Shown here one piece after another: positions 1 to 11,410 of a stretch of 64,000 nucleotides of DNA (position 1 is the first letter of the stretch; each line of letters opens with the position of its first letter). A model generated the notes under the pieces. It searched no databases and was not told where the DNA came from. It worked only from the letters and a program-made list of their open reading frames with translations. The stretch covers positions 62,001 through 126,000 of the forward strand of contig PUDQ02000034.1 in NCBI GenBank assembly GCA_002964805.2, written 5' to 3'. Made by a program: the position numbers and the translations under genes. Source of the stretch: Trametes villosa (lineage: Eukaryota; Basidiomycota; Agaricomycetes; Polyporales; Polyporaceae).

Positions 1-1287
1 CTCAAGATTGCAGGCCCGCTCGGTCTTTGCATCTGCGCCGCTCTGTACCTCCTTGCTAACGTTGCGTACTTTGCGTGAGTGACTTTTCCCTCCATCTAGT
101 GGAAGTGCAATACTGACAGGAGCTTTTAGGGTCGCGACGAAGGAGGAGATCATCGACTCTGGCGTGACAGTCGCCTCCCTCTTCTTCGGCAAGGTGTTCG
201 GATCTCAGGCGCAGAAGGCGCTCACCGTATTCGTGGCCCTGAGGTACGTACCCCACCCGGACAATGTGGGATGTGTCGTTGACGCCTGGATAGTGCGCTT
301 GGAAACGTCGTCACCGTCACCTTCGCCCTCTCCCGTATCAACCAAGGCGAGTCTGGCAAACGCCTGATAGCATTGCAAACCGCAGTGCACTGACTCGAGA
401 GCTTGCTAGAGCTGGCCAAGGAGGGTCTTGCGCTCCCCTTCGGTAACAAGTTTTGGGCTTCGAACTGGCCTACGGGGAAGTCGCCCTTCCCCGGTCTCGT
501 TCTCCACATGATTCCCTCCGTACGTCCACTACGCTTCAAGCTCTTCCCCTCGTGTACAGACTCACACCGCTACAGATCATCATCATGATCGCACCCCCGC
601 CAAATGTTGCGTACCCGTTCATTCTGAACGTGCAGGGGTACCCCATACAGGCGATTAACCTCTTCGTCGTCATCGTGCGTTTACCAAGGTGTTTCCCATC
701 GACCCGTAATACTGACAGACGACACAGGGTCTGTTCTGGCTAAGATACCACAAGCCGAACGTGCCGCGTCCGTTCAAAGGTGCGCCTATCCCAATCGCCA
801 AGCGCATACATTCACATTTCCTGACGCTGCTGTGCAGTATGGCTTCCGGTCGCCTTCTTCTTCCTTGCTGCGACTGTGTTCCGTAAGTCCCCAGTCGCAC
901 TTGTCGCGTATCCGGTGCGCTCAACTGAGAACTCTCCACAGTGCTCGTCGCACCCTTCATCCGCCCGGCGAACGGCGTCGGCGACACGCCCCCGCTGCCC
1001 TACTACCTGTATGTCATATCTCCGCACGCGCCGCGATCTTCCCCTTACTTTCAATCTATCCAGGTACTGTCTCGTCGGCATTGGCGTGCTCGCCTTCGGC
1101 GCCCTTTACTGGGTCGCATGGAGACAGCTGCCGCGCTGGTTTGGGTACGAGGTCGTGCAGCGGAAAGAGGCGCTCTCCGACGGCACCTTCGTCACTGTCG
1201 TACGTTCTCCCGTCCCCCCTAGCGCCGTCTCGCAGCGTGCTGACGTCCGACCGTGTCATGCAGAACGACTACAAAAAATTCGAGTAG
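1..1287 (+). CDS. Amino-acid permease (MUP1/LAT-like, APC superfamily), 3' part
   Basis: The frame is open from base 1, so the 5' part lies outside the window. Nine introns can be placed: 75-129, 244-293, 347-409, 520-575, 675-727, 780-837, 883-941, 1009-1063 and 1200-1263. The stop is TAG at 1285-1287. The exons join in one frame to a hydrophobic multi-span protein. It contains the segment ALSALGNVVTVTFALSRINQ followed by ELAKEG, which resembles the L-type/high-affinity methionine permease group of fungi. Members import neutral amino acids across the plasma membrane. Substrate cannot be decided from this part. The intron at 347 has a GC donor (caag|gcgagt) and a TAG acceptor; the frame needs it to be removed. 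The C-terminus ends NDYKKFE, cytosolic by analogy. The family is fairly certain, the methionine specificity is not. Confidence 0.78.
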
Positions 1288-1786
1288 GCTCGTCGCCTCC
1301 GCACGGACCCGTAGACAGACGATGGACCGTGCATGTACTCCGCTAATGCTGCCCCACACATTGATACCTCGTAGCAATCGCAATCGGAACCTGTAACACC
1401 ACAAACATCTTTCTGGGGGACGCCTGGCTTACTCTCAGCAAACGCAAGAGCGTACGAGACGTGCATATCAACATGCTGCCATTGCATTTGGGTTGGTGTG
1501 AAGCCTAACCACCTTCGTTGAGCGGAGGCTTTGCGCAGCTGATGATCGGCAAGGCTACACCCGCTGGTGAACCACAAGCTGTGTGCATCCTATTTGCAAC
1601 GAGACCCATGACCTCCACACGCTGCGACACGTACTTATGTAGCAGCAGCGGAATGATCGACGTCTGAGGTATCCCGCTCTTCTACTCTGAACCTCAGGCC
1701 TCAGGTAGGGCCGCGCAGATCCCTCCGTAGTCAGCAGCCGCTAACCGCTGCACGACAACAGGCTACCCCACACAGGCTACCCCACG
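1288..1786. other. Intergenic: permease 3' side and HET gene promoter
   Basis: No supported gene. It holds the 3' UTR of the permease and the 5' region of the HET gene. A 13-bp unit, caggctaccccac, occurs twice with 14-bp spacing (1759-1771 and 1773-1785), ending one base before the HET start codon. Confidence 0.5.
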
Positions 1787-3501
1787 ATGGCTCCGAAGTT
1801 CAAGTTGACCGCGATATACGAGAAGTCTCTGGCTACGCTGAACGGCGAGACCGTGGACCTCTCGCGCTGTGGCACTCCAGGGGAGATCCGCTTCATCGAC
1901 TGTGCCGCCGCCGCTGAGAATATCCTCTGCATCTACGAAACGAACCTCAACTTCCCGCCCAAGGACGTCCCATACGCCACCGTCTCCTACGTCTGGCAAG
2001 GCTACCCGCCGAAGAAGCCCTCCCTCGCCCCACGCCGAGTGTTCAGCGTCAAGGGCGCCGAGTCCGGCGAGCCCATCAGCGTGGGCCTCCTCTCCTTCAT
2101 GTGCGCCGCGGCCGTGCAGGAGGGCGTCGAGCTGCTCTGGCTCGACCGGCTCTGCATCATGCAGACGAGCAAGCTCGACAAGGCGTGGCAGATCCAGCAG
2201 ATGCACGCCGTCTACCGCCGCTGCGCCGTCTGCCTCGTCCTCCCGGGCGGCGTGAACCGCCTCGCGGGCCTCGGCGAGGACACCGCGTGGATCCACCGCG
2301 CGTGGACGCTCCAGGAGCTGCTCGCGCCCCCGCGCGCGCTCGTCTTGTTCGAGTGGACATACGGGCCCGGGGCGTACAGCGGCGCGACGGTCGGCCGCGT
2401 CGAGGAGGTTGTGCCACGCAAGTGCGCATTGGCGGACGCGACGGACATCCTGCTGTTCTCCATCAAGGGCAAGATGAAGTTCAAGCGGGACAAGGCGAAG
2501 GACGCGGCGCACCGCTTCTCCGTGCCAGTGCACATCTTCGGGGAGCCGGCGGCGCCGCAGGCGTGGGCGACGATGGGCGCGCTGCGTCTGCGCGGGAGCG
2601 AGGCGGGGGAGAGCGCGGTGTGGAGGAGCGCGCTCATGCGCACGTCGTCTCGCCCGGTGGATATGGTCCTCAGCATCATGGGCCTCTTCGACGTCTCCCT
2701 AAACCCCTCCGACTTCGACAAGGACGACCGCGTCGGCGCGACCGTCGTGCTCGCGAAGCAGATCCTAGAGAAGAGCCGTAGTGCTACGTGGATCGGGGCC
2801 TCGTTCCATCTCCCCGCATCCTCGGAGCTTTCCAGCTTCCCGATGTTCCCGAAGTCATCAGTCTCCGGTCGTGCGATGGTCAAAGTCGGAGGTCGGACGA
2901 AGGAGGTGTCGACGGTGGTTGACGGAGACTACATGTCGCAGTGGTGGTTGAGGCATGCTCCGAAGGGGCGCATCGACAACGACGGGTACCTCGTGATGCG
3001 GGTGCGAGCAGCAGCCGCGCAACTCACAGACCGTCGGGGAGACGCGACGCCGGGAGTTGCCAATACGTCCATCCGTTCTCAGACTGGAGCCTATCGTATC
3101 ACCGACCTTCGAGGGAGAAAATGGAGCGTCGATAAACGGCAGGCGATCTCGTCGAGCACGAGCGCGATGATTCTCTTTGTAGGGACGGAGGGAAGATTGT
3201 CCACCGCCACGGAGTACCAGTACAGCGAGGACACGCCAGTTCGGGCGATAGCCGTCGAGAAGCACGGCAGAGGGAAGTACCACAGGGTCGCGTCGTTCTT
3301 CCTGGGCGAGTGTTTCGAGCAAGAGATCAAGACATGGGTCGTTTCCGAAGTCGCAGTAGGGGGGCCGGAGGACTTGAGCGACGAACAACTAGCTCTTATC
3401 AGAAAGCAGGAACACAAAGGTACACACCTTCAATTCAGAGTACACACATCAGGCTAACTGACGACACACCAGTGCGCAGAAAACCAATCGAACATGATTA
3501 G
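1787..3501 (+). CDS. HET-domain (heterokaryon incompatibility) protein
   Basis: One long exon starts at ATG 1787. The three HET blocks are visible: YATVSYVWQGY (about residues 63-73), LLWLDRLCIMQTSKLDKAWQ with a following MHAVYRRC (about 115-145), and WIHRAWTLQELLAPPRALVL (about 168-187). The rest (to about 556 residues) matches no domain I recognise; no NACHT or repeat region is seen. HET proteins trigger cell death on non-self fusion; which partner this one senses is unknown. Near the 3' end an intron 3420-3472 is likely: donor gtacac, branch site ggctaactgac and CAG acceptor. Splicing gives the end VRRKPIEHD and stop 3499-3501. Read through, the frame stops at 3455-3457. I prefer the spliced form. 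It is convergent with bub3. Confidence 0.85.
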
Positions 3502-3845
3502 GTGGCTGGATTGGAGAGATGAAGATTAACGGCAGACAACGAACGGTGTACGATAGGCGCACCGAAATATGGAACAAGAATGTGATCTCTGTAGGATAAT
3601 CTGTATTCAAGAGGGCGCAATGGACGCGAAACCCTGACCTGTCACACATTGCGTTCCGCTCTCTGCTAGGAGTTACTTGAATGAACGCCGCGTACAGTAT
3701 GTGAGTTGGATCCTAGTGCCATCCTACGTGCATTGTATGCGTGCATCGCGTATGAGTATCGCGCTACGTTTGGTAGGGACACGGCCGTAAGCTTCAGTAC
3801 AGCATCGAAAACCTAATCATACAAACAATCCGGAGAAGTAACCCT

Positions 3846-5359
3846 TCAACTGCCCGTCCATCCCTTAGGCTGCAAAGCGGCGTTAGCCACGTATACGCCC
3901 ACAGCATAAGATCGATCCCTACCTTGACCTCGTCGCCGACGGTCTTGACAAACACCGCTGGACGCTCTGCGGTCCTCGCGCCTTCCTCACCTTCCTCCCA
4001 CGTATAGCTGACGCCGACAGCGAGCTTCGTGCCGTCGCAGTTGAACCCGATAGATGGCACAGGTGCGTTGTACTTCGGGTACTGCCTGAGTCGTTTCTTG
4101 GACTTGTGGTCCCAGATGGAGACCGTCCCGTCTGACCCCGCGGATGCGAAGGTGTTGTAGCTAAAGGGGAAGGCGCGTCAGCTTTCAGCCACACACCCCC
4201 GGAGTGCATATATGCTTACATTGGGTGGAAGGCCAGCGCGTTCACAGGCCATACGTGGTCTACGTCGTCAATTGTTTGGCGATGGCACTTGAAGGCGTAC
4301 TTCTTCTCTTGCGCTTGGGGACTAGGGTCGAAGTACTCCACGGCGATACGGCCTTCCACTGAGCCTGTCGCGTAGCCTGCCACGGTATCAGTGCATGTCC
4401 TATAGCTCACACGCCATACAGAAGTTTAACATACCCTGACCGTCAGCCATGCACGCGAGCGCGCGCGTCATGAACTTCAAACTGCTCTCCCGAGTCTGTG
4501 CGGGCGAGTCCATTTTGCGGATATCGTAAATGTGGAACAGCCGGCTGGCCATCGCGACGACGAGAATGTGGTTCACGAGGTCCATGTTGTACACGCGCTC
4601 GGGCAGTTCGTGAGAGGCTTGCTGTGGGCTCGCGGCTCGCGGGTCCCAGAAGCGAACGGTCCTGTCCCAAGAGCCCGTAATGAGCGTGTCTTGGGGAGCG
4701 CGAGCGTGAGGTGAGCACATAGTCAGGGTTTGACACAGGGGAAAGGGCTCACTTTGTTCGCGAGAGAAGTTTATGGAGGAGATGGCGTCGGAATGCTGAC
4801 CGAGGTGATTGATCTTCTCTGTCTGGAGGTCGAGCCTATGCACGCGCCTGTCAGAGCTCTGGCACATATACACGTATAGTTGGGCTAACGGACTCTCGGA
4901 CAGATGTATCCAGTCCACCACTGTACCCATGGTTCCCGTCGGAAAAGCAGGTCGCGAGTACCGCAGCTCGATGGTCGTACTTGGACTTCTGCTCGTTCGT
5001 CGCGACGTCATAGAATCGGACAGTCTGGAATGCAGGCGCATGTTAGTACAGGTCGAAGCGTTGAAGAACACACCCTAGAGTCCCCGTAGGCAGCACCCAC
5101 CACCCGTACTCCGCTGCCGACATGGTGGGTATCTAGACCCGGCGCCGACCCTACACCTGTCCAGAAACTGCTTTCCGACCAAGTAAACGCGACTTACCGT
5201 GTCCCAAGAGGATACAAGAAGGTGGTTTGGGGCACTTGGTGAAAACCGGACGGAGGACACGCTATCGAACGGCGGGGACGCGAGCTCGATCTGGTCTGTG
5301 GCACAAACCTGTGAGCCGTACCGCACTAGGAGTCAGACAGGAGGAGCCATACCAGACAT
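3846..5359 (-). CDS. BUB3: Bub3-like WD40 spindle checkpoint protein
   Basis: Minus-strand gene of at least seven coding exons. The start is ATG 5359-5357, a 7-nt coding piece before intron 5352-5296. Further introns include 5197-5025 and one starting at 4893, and the last exon gives PKGWTGS and the stop 3848-3846. Joined exons give a WD40 protein of roughly 350 residues with LLVSSWDTTVRFYDV near the N-terminus, TLITGSWDRTVRFWDPR, then ATGSVEGRIAVEYFDPSPQ, KKYAFKCHR and VGVSYTWEEGE near the C-terminus. These blocks are diagnostic of Bub3 rather than its paralogue Rae1/Gle2. Bub3 forms a seven-blade propeller that binds the GLEBS motif of Bub1/Mad3 at kinetochores and holds anaphase until chromosomes attach. 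All blades appear intact. The exact 5' end rests on a good-looking 57-nt intron but is the least certain part. Confidence 0.92.
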
Positions 5360-5933
5360 GGCAGCAGCACAGTACAGAGGTTTCAGATGATCTCACAGCC
5401 CAGGTACAGCCCCTTCAAAAGAAACAGCAAAAGATATGAGAGGGAGAAAGCCAAGACGCGTGAAGACCGCGAGAACCACGAACAGGACGAGTGCAAGCGC
5501 CGGTAGTCGCCACTGGGCTGTTGTTCCGTATTTGGTCGTGTTAGGATCAGAAGCTTTTGCCAAACAACCGCTTTTCAGGCGTCCATCATCACCAGCGAGG
5601 CGTGTTTTTCAGGGAGGTCCAACTACCACATCCACATGAAGTCTGGGCTCCACGGCAAGGGAGCAGTACGTGGCGTATCTCTACAATGAACATATTTCCA
5701 TAATGATTCGACCGATAGTAGGTATGTAAACGGACATTCAACCATACAAGGTGCCTAGTTCGACAAGATAAGGCGAGGTAGTACAACACTGATCATAGGA
5801 ATACTCCTGTTACGCATACATAATTCAAGAGGGTATAGTAGTATATCCTTGTTCGGTCATTATCGTAAGTTCTTGGCAGGACATATGGCGATGGCATCGT
5901 CCTGCAATGGCATCTTGGGCAATGTCACATCAA
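5360..5933. other. Intergenic region upstream of bub3
   Basis: No supported gene. It holds the bub3 promoter on one side and the 3' flank of DUF6699 gene 1 on the other. Open frames here are short and unlike any family I know. Confidence 0.5.
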
Positions 5934-6767
5934 TCATGAAGCACGCCCCAGCTCGACCACGAAGACTTCTTCTGGCCTGCGCCCTGAGGGCACTTCGCGC
6001 CTAGAGGCTGGACGGATGCCGAGGAACCGGCGCCGATCTCCGAGGTAATCGATTCGCCGAACGCCGTGCTCGATATTCTGAGCATGGTGCCTGGGGTCGC
6101 GTCGTAGGCGCGCCTCGAATGTCAGGCGTAGTGACTCGCGCTTGGCGGAGTCGAGGCGTTGGAACTCGCTGTGTCCGACGGAGGTGCGCAACGCTCGGTA
6201 TAGGTCGTACAGTAGGTCTCCTACGGTGACATACGGCAGTGGCTGGTTGGACCAGTACGGCTCGGTGGACGGCGTCACCTCGACCTGAAGGGGAGTATCG
6301 AGTATGATGAGGATGATCTTCCGTAAGGGTAGCCGGCTGCTCTTGACGCTCGTCCTAGTAGCGCAGCGAGCTAGGTCTGCTTGCACAAGCTGCTGCAGCC
6401 CAGGAGAGTGCGCGCTTCCGAGCTTGATGCTCTCAGGGTGGGTCATCACGTCCCACAGAAGGGGCGGAAGCGCCGGTGACGGCAGCACCTCGAGTAGCGG
6501 GTCGACCATCGCGTCCTCAGCCGGTGCCGATTGGAATGCCGGGTAGCTGTGCGGCGAGGGGGGCGAGGCGGAGAGTGCCTGCCATGACGGGTACTCAGGG
6601 TGTCGAGCGATTCTCGGGGACGCGTGGATTGGAATGGGGATCGGCTGAGGCGGGGTCGAGGGACCCGGTGAAGAGGCCCAGGAGTCCGACGCGGTCGACG
6701 ATGCCGGGGAGGGCGTCCTAGGGGGGAAGGCCACGAAGCGCACGGTTTTCCGTGGGCGGGACTCCAT
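5934..6767 (-). CDS. DUF6699 family protein 1
   Basis: Single-exon 277-residue frame from ATG 6767-6765. The N-terminal third is Pro/Ser-rich and starts with a short motif KTVRF, then TPSPASSTASDS and SSPGPSTPP, rich in possible Ser/Thr-Pro phosphosites. The C-terminal part carries the DUF6699 signature: LLWDVMTHP (about 102-110), PYVTVGDLLYDLYRALR (about 182-198), and VRRIDYLGDRRRFLGIRPA near the end. DUF6699 is a domain of unknown function, much expanded in mushroom-forming fungi. No signal peptide or membrane span. It shares the VRF start motif with paralogues at 16396 and 36276. Family assignment is from recall of the signature blocks. Confidence 0.85.
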   Translation of the reverse strand: MESRPRKTVRFVAFPPRTPSPASSTASDSWASSPGPSTPPQPIPIPIHASPRIARHPEYPSWQALSASPPSPHSYPAFQSAPAEDAMVDPLLEVLPSPALPPLLWDVMTHPESIKLGSAHSPGLQQLVQADLARCATRTSVKSSRLPLRKIILIILDTPLQVEVTPSTEPYWSNQPLPYVTVGDLLYDLYRALRTSVGHSEFQRLDSAKRESLRLTFEARLRRDPRHHAQNIEHGVRRIDYLGDRRRFLGIRPASRREVPSGRRPEEVFVVELGRAS

Positions 6768-6905
6768 GACTGTGGCTAAGTGCGCGGGGTATCTGAAAGC
6801 TCGCGCTGGTTGCTGGTGCTGGTGCTGGTGAGAGTACGTAGTGGTGGGTGTGGTGGTGGTAGGGGGCGAAGATGTGTGGGGACCAGCTACCTTCCTAACT
6901 GAGGC

Positions 6906-6912
6906 TTATATA
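6906..6912 (-). promoter_or_regulatory. TATA box of DUF6699 gene 1
   Basis: TATATAA on the minus strand, about 140 nt upstream of the start codon at 6767. A (CTGGTG)n-like stretch on the plus strand lies between it and the gene (about 6808-6832). Confidence 0.5.
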
Positions 6913-8519
6913 GTGCTTGGGCCGGGCGGGGCCACAGTCGCTTTGCCCCGCGACTGCGCAGACAAAGCAGGCCATGACTCAAGCGCAGAGCCATATGGCT
7001 AGATGGCTGGGAAGCTAGCCAGAGCCGCCTATGCTGCTTCTCCGAAAGGCGGGCTTTCCACAAACAAGTAGATGGGTATGAGCCCGCGCGACGCGTCGCC
7101 CCAGGATGGGCGACATATTAAACACAGGTTCAGGCGGGCGTACAGCACCACGACTGATAGCCTCGTGCATCCGCTCTGATGTCACGGCGCAACTGGGGGC
7201 CGACCGACGATTAACACGTCGGGCCCGTAGTCCGCACAGGGGGCGGGGCCGCACCGCTGTTGGTGGAGATCGGTACACGAGGTGCGCCGACGCCAGGTGC
7301 CTCAAAGAGGCAAAGGGCGCTTGAGACATCTCAGCATATGGCCCAAGCGTCGGGCGCGGCATCGCACCGCCTCGGCCACATGCAATGACGCTTCCAGTGC
7401 AGAGGACGCTGTCTCCGCCGAGGCAGCGTCCTCCACAGGGCGCATTGGCACAGCAAGTTCCGCAAAGAATGCACGAGGGTACTCACCGTCGGGCGCGGGG
7501 TGGGACACCTGCCTGGCAGATTCGGCTGCGCATGCGGCTGCGTCGTCAGGTTGCCATACGGAGCGTGCTGACTGCGCGTGCCGCGAGACAGTGGAAGCCT
7601 ATTACGTGGCTATATCAAACCGTGTACAGGAACTATCACGGCTTGCAGAAGCCTTCGCTGTGGCTAGAGATGTGAGCGTGACAAAGGAGAATTCAACTTC
7701 TCGGCCAAGCGGGGGGACCCCGGTTAATCCTACTCGAGATTGAGCGTTCTGGTCCGGGCCTTTTTTGGTCTTCGAGTGCCAATTCATGACGCCTCGCGGA
7801 CATGACATCCCCGGAGGGGGCGTTTTGGTCCGTGAATGGCAACAGCCTACCAGAAGTTAACCTCGACCCGATTTTTCGTTCGTTAGCCACGGGCCGAAAT
7901 GACGTTCTTTTGACGCTCCCATTGTCCTCATGTCGACGAGTTCGACGCCGGTGAGTTATGCGTGAACTTCTTGAGCAGGAATCACATTACCTTTCGAGTT
8001 GGTAGCGTTCTGGTGCGAAAGTACCGTGGATGTGGCCTCCGAGCAGGTTCAAGCGGTTGCAATCCACGTAGGCGCCCATCACCCGCCTCGTGCCGCGCTC
8101 ATCCATGTGAAGGGTGAAGAGTAGAGCGCTACATTTGCCAAATTGGGTATGTCAGAATTCCGCAAACATGGAGTCGTGCATTTCCTCATTGTCTCAAGTC
8201 GCACGGTAAAATTCAAGTTGCACCCGGGAAGGAGCGTAAAATAAGGACATGAAATTCGTTTCAGGGGCAAGCTTAAGGTGACTCAGATACATGGGATACT
8301 GGTGATGGCAGGACATAAGACAACAGATAATAGCAGGTCGATGTGCGCGCATATGGGGGGTATATGTAGGTAGGAGAGCTGACAAGTCCGCAGAACAAAG
8401 AACATGGATGATGTGATGACGAGGCGCGATAGCGAGATAGTCCTTCGATTACATTCTGAGACGATAATCTTCCGTCTGTTCGTCCGATGATATGTGTGAG
8501 CAACATTGAATGAGGACGG
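6913..8519. other. Gene-poor stretch with degenerate repeats
   Basis: No supported gene. Open frames such as 7282-7743 (+) are compositionally poor and match nothing I recognise. A motif close to GCGTTCTGGTCCG recurs at about 7744, 7820 and 8004 (see findings), suggesting remains of a mobile element. Confidence 0.4.
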
Positions 8520-10634
8520 TCACGGCTCGGGACGTACAAGTGTGTGCTGGCTCCCGACCTATGGCAGACATCAAGTCAGGTCATGATAGGACGGCTGTAC
8601 TGGACATGTTCTCGTACCTGAGGCTCTGGGAAGTTCACGCCGTCGAGGACCCTGGGTACCTTCTTCCCGATCTTCTTCTGCGATATCTGCTTGCGGCTGA
8701 CATTGTGCACTTGCATTGCGGTCTTATGAAGGCTGTGTCTGAGAACGAACGTGCGGGTCAGCCTACAGTAGTAAGGACATTACAGGTACGTCGGAGACTC
8801 ACCCCAGTTGAAGAATGAGGTTACGACAAGGAGGGTACGGGTCTTTCTCTGTAGATGCAGCAAGCATTTGTCAGTATACTATTGCGGAGAGCGTATTTGA
8901 CACCTACTGAGCAACTCGACCAAGTCCTGCAGTGATGATAAAGCGACGATCAGTACTATATAGGACCATGGTGACGCGTTCTACCGACTCGCCTTGGTCA
9001 TAGACTTTCCTTTACGGCTTTCATATGTCTCCTGCGGGTCCCGGCAGGCCGCTATGCTAATCTGTAGTAGTTGGGTCGTTCAATCGCATACCTTCGCGCG
9101 TAGTATCAGAAGAAACGCGTACCACATGCACCTTCGGCTCCCGCTCCGGGGTGCACCACCCGTCGCACTTCCTACCTATAGGCTCCGGGGACTCGCTGCG
9201 CGCTTTCGTGAACCACTGGCAGAAGCCGGTGTTCTTGAGCTTGCGGCTGTGGTCGAAGGAGTAGCAGCGCTGAATCGCGGCCTTGATTCCGGGGAGCGGC
9301 CCGTTGCGCTTGACCTGCATTGAGGAGGCTCGGGTGAGGACGAAGCGCCTCTCTCCCTTCTCGCCCTCGGAGAGCTCGTCGATGGCGGTGTCGAACTTGA
9401 GCACCTTGCCCTTTGACTTGCGTTCTCGTCCGTAGACGCGCAGGTCTGCTCGACCACGGACTGCGCCTGGGGCTGTTTCAACTGCATGTCAGCCTCTCCG
9501 CTCATTACGAGAGACAGACAGCTGCGACGTACTCCGCTCGGCCTTAGCAGCGGCTTCCGGAGATAGGCTTGTTACATTGATGTCATGCTTATAGGAGTCT
9601 GATTGTGCTCTGAGATGCGTGTAAGCACGTGTGTGGACGATGAGACGCACCTCGAGCATTCTTTCGTCCTGTCGCACGATGTGTGAACAACGGATATGAG
9701 TATGCTTCAGGTTCAAGTCTTACCAACGTTCTGCCATATCGACCTTGAGCAGCGTTTTCCACGACTCAACCAGGGGAAGTAGACGGCGTTGCACAGGTAG
9801 TGGTCGAGGTCGAGGAGAGTGCCGGAGTGACAAGAGTCAAAGACGGCAGTAAGGTAGGCTCCCGGGGGTAGGGAATCCACGAGGGTGCGGCGGAGAACCT
9901 ACGACACGAATGAGGTGTGAATGTGAGCTTGTGAGGTATATCATTCAGTAGCAAAGACCTGCGTTATCAATGATCAGACCCGCATCCGTGCCCGTGTAAT
10001 CCATGGGTATCAGGGCTGGAGGAGTTCGTTAGACTCATGTGGGGAGGTATGACGATAAGAGAAGTTTACCTTCGTCGAAACCGTCATCCTCGTTAAGACT
10101 CTTGCTCTCCTTCTGCATAGAGTGGCCAGCATCTGACCGATCGTTGAGTGCTCAGTAGTACGGCAACAAATAAAGGGATACACGCACAGAAGAAGACGAC
10201 CCTGTCCTTCGCCTGCAGTCCCTCAACGAGTTTGTCGATACGGTACAACTTCCCGACGGCGTCCTCGTCATTCATATGAGAGCGCAATTGGCAGAAGGAC
10301 TGCTTACGATGTTCTTCTTCGTAGGTTGGAGGTCAGACGGTATATCCGCCGAGTCAAGCATAAGCGTGATTTCTTCGTCCTTGTAGTCGTAAGTGTCTGC
10401 GACGAAACGGTCAGCATACCATACTACTATACCACTAGAGGTTGCGAGGACATAAGACTCACTGACAAGCAGATCGCGCCAGCGGAGCGCATCTCTGTGT
10501 GCGCAGGTCAATGGCGTCTCTTGGGACCCTTCGGGATAGTTGATCCCTATGACCAGAGCTCGCTTCTTGGACGCAGGTCGCACGAGCCCCGGCGGGCCCA
10601 TATGGACGAGCTTCGACACTGGCACTGCGGGCAT
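8520..10634 (-). CDS. Caspase-like protease A (metacaspase, peptidase C14 family)
   Basis: Minus-strand multi-exon gene; start ATG 10634-10632, stop TGA 8522-8520. Exons 10634-10463, 10396-10308, 10263-10188, 10132-10070, 10015-9963, 9898-9724, then about 9453 onward and several 3' exons. The caspase core is visible: KKRALVIGINY, then FFYAGHS with the catalytic His, LIPMDY, and TAVFDSCHSGTLLDLDHYLC with the catalytic Cys. The C-terminal part continues with CDGWC, ISIAACRDPQETYE, a DLVELL helix and ends NFPEPQVGSQHTLVRPEP. Such proteins cleave after basic residues and act in stress, ageing or cell death. Compared with gene B the His loop is diverged (AGHSMQKES against SGHSGQVES). Two introns need GC donors to keep the frame: 8992-8927 (aag|gcgagt) and 9962-9899 (aac|gcaggt). 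If the second is not spliced so, the gene is frameshifted. The intron 9723 to about 9454 is long for this window. Confidence 0.78.
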
Positions 10635-10770
10635 CGTGCAGATCGATCGGCGAGGGGCGATCGAGTCGGGGCAGACGGGTGGGATCCGGATACCAAACCT
10701 CAACCAAGCCCGCACCCCGACAGTGAGATATCGGGGTAGTAGATGTCGACTTCACGCACTCGAGTCAAGT

Positions 10771-10778
10771 CTTATATG
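10771..10778 (-). promoter_or_regulatory. TATA-like element of caspase gene A
   Basis: CATATAAG on the minus strand, about 138 nt upstream of the start codon at 10634, the same spacing as in the DUF6699 promoters of this window. Confidence 0.4.
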
Positions 10779-11410
10779 CGGCTCCATGACAAGGAGTGGC
10801 TGAGCAGCCACAGCGCGCTGCACCGCTCGCCTTTCCGATGGCGTTTCTCAGCGGCGAAGCGGTGCGCCTTCCGCGTGCCTCGAGGACCTTGCTCTGACAG
10901 CTTCCAGGTTGCGCGCGACAGAATCCTAAGTCCCGAGCGCGCGCGTCGCCCGAAGCATGACCAAGCAGACGGTGGTGAGGTTCAGCAAGATGCAAGCTTG
11001 GCAGGCGCGACGGACGCGCGCGGTGAGGTGGTCGAAACGGCTGGTGAAGCAATCTCTACAGCGCGCAGGAAGCGGGCGCAGTCTCACGAGAAGCTCACGT
11101 CGAAGCCAGAGCGGGGGCATGACCATGAGGCAGGGCGAGCCGAGGAACACGCGGCAGAGGTGCGCGGAGCCAGCCCGGCCCACTCGGAGACGCGGTACGA
11201 CATTCCCAGGCAAATCCCCTCGGACAGAACTCTAGGACAAGAAAGCCGAAGAACGCAGAAAGCTTAGAGAATCGCCGCAGACAGAACGTAGCCCAGGAAG
11301 CATGTCACCTATGCCGAGAGCACTGCACGCATCAGACGATCAGTATACTGTTTCTCCAAGCAACAGATAGCATTGAACGAATGTGAGGCGAAAATGAGAA
11401 CCATGCGAAG
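10779..11410. other. Intergenic between tandem caspase genes
   Basis: No supported gene. Open frames on both strands (10743-11267 plus; 10926-11213 minus) overlap each other and resemble no family. The stretch is the promoter side of gene A and the 3' side of gene B. Confidence 0.4.

Noticed and set aside
1763..2533. 256-codon frame antisense to the HET gene
   Set aside because: Mirror of a GC-rich real exon; the plus strand has the HET motifs.
10743..11267. 174-codon plus frame between the caspase genes
   Set aside because: Charged, low-information content, overlapped by an equally open minus frame, no homology recalled.
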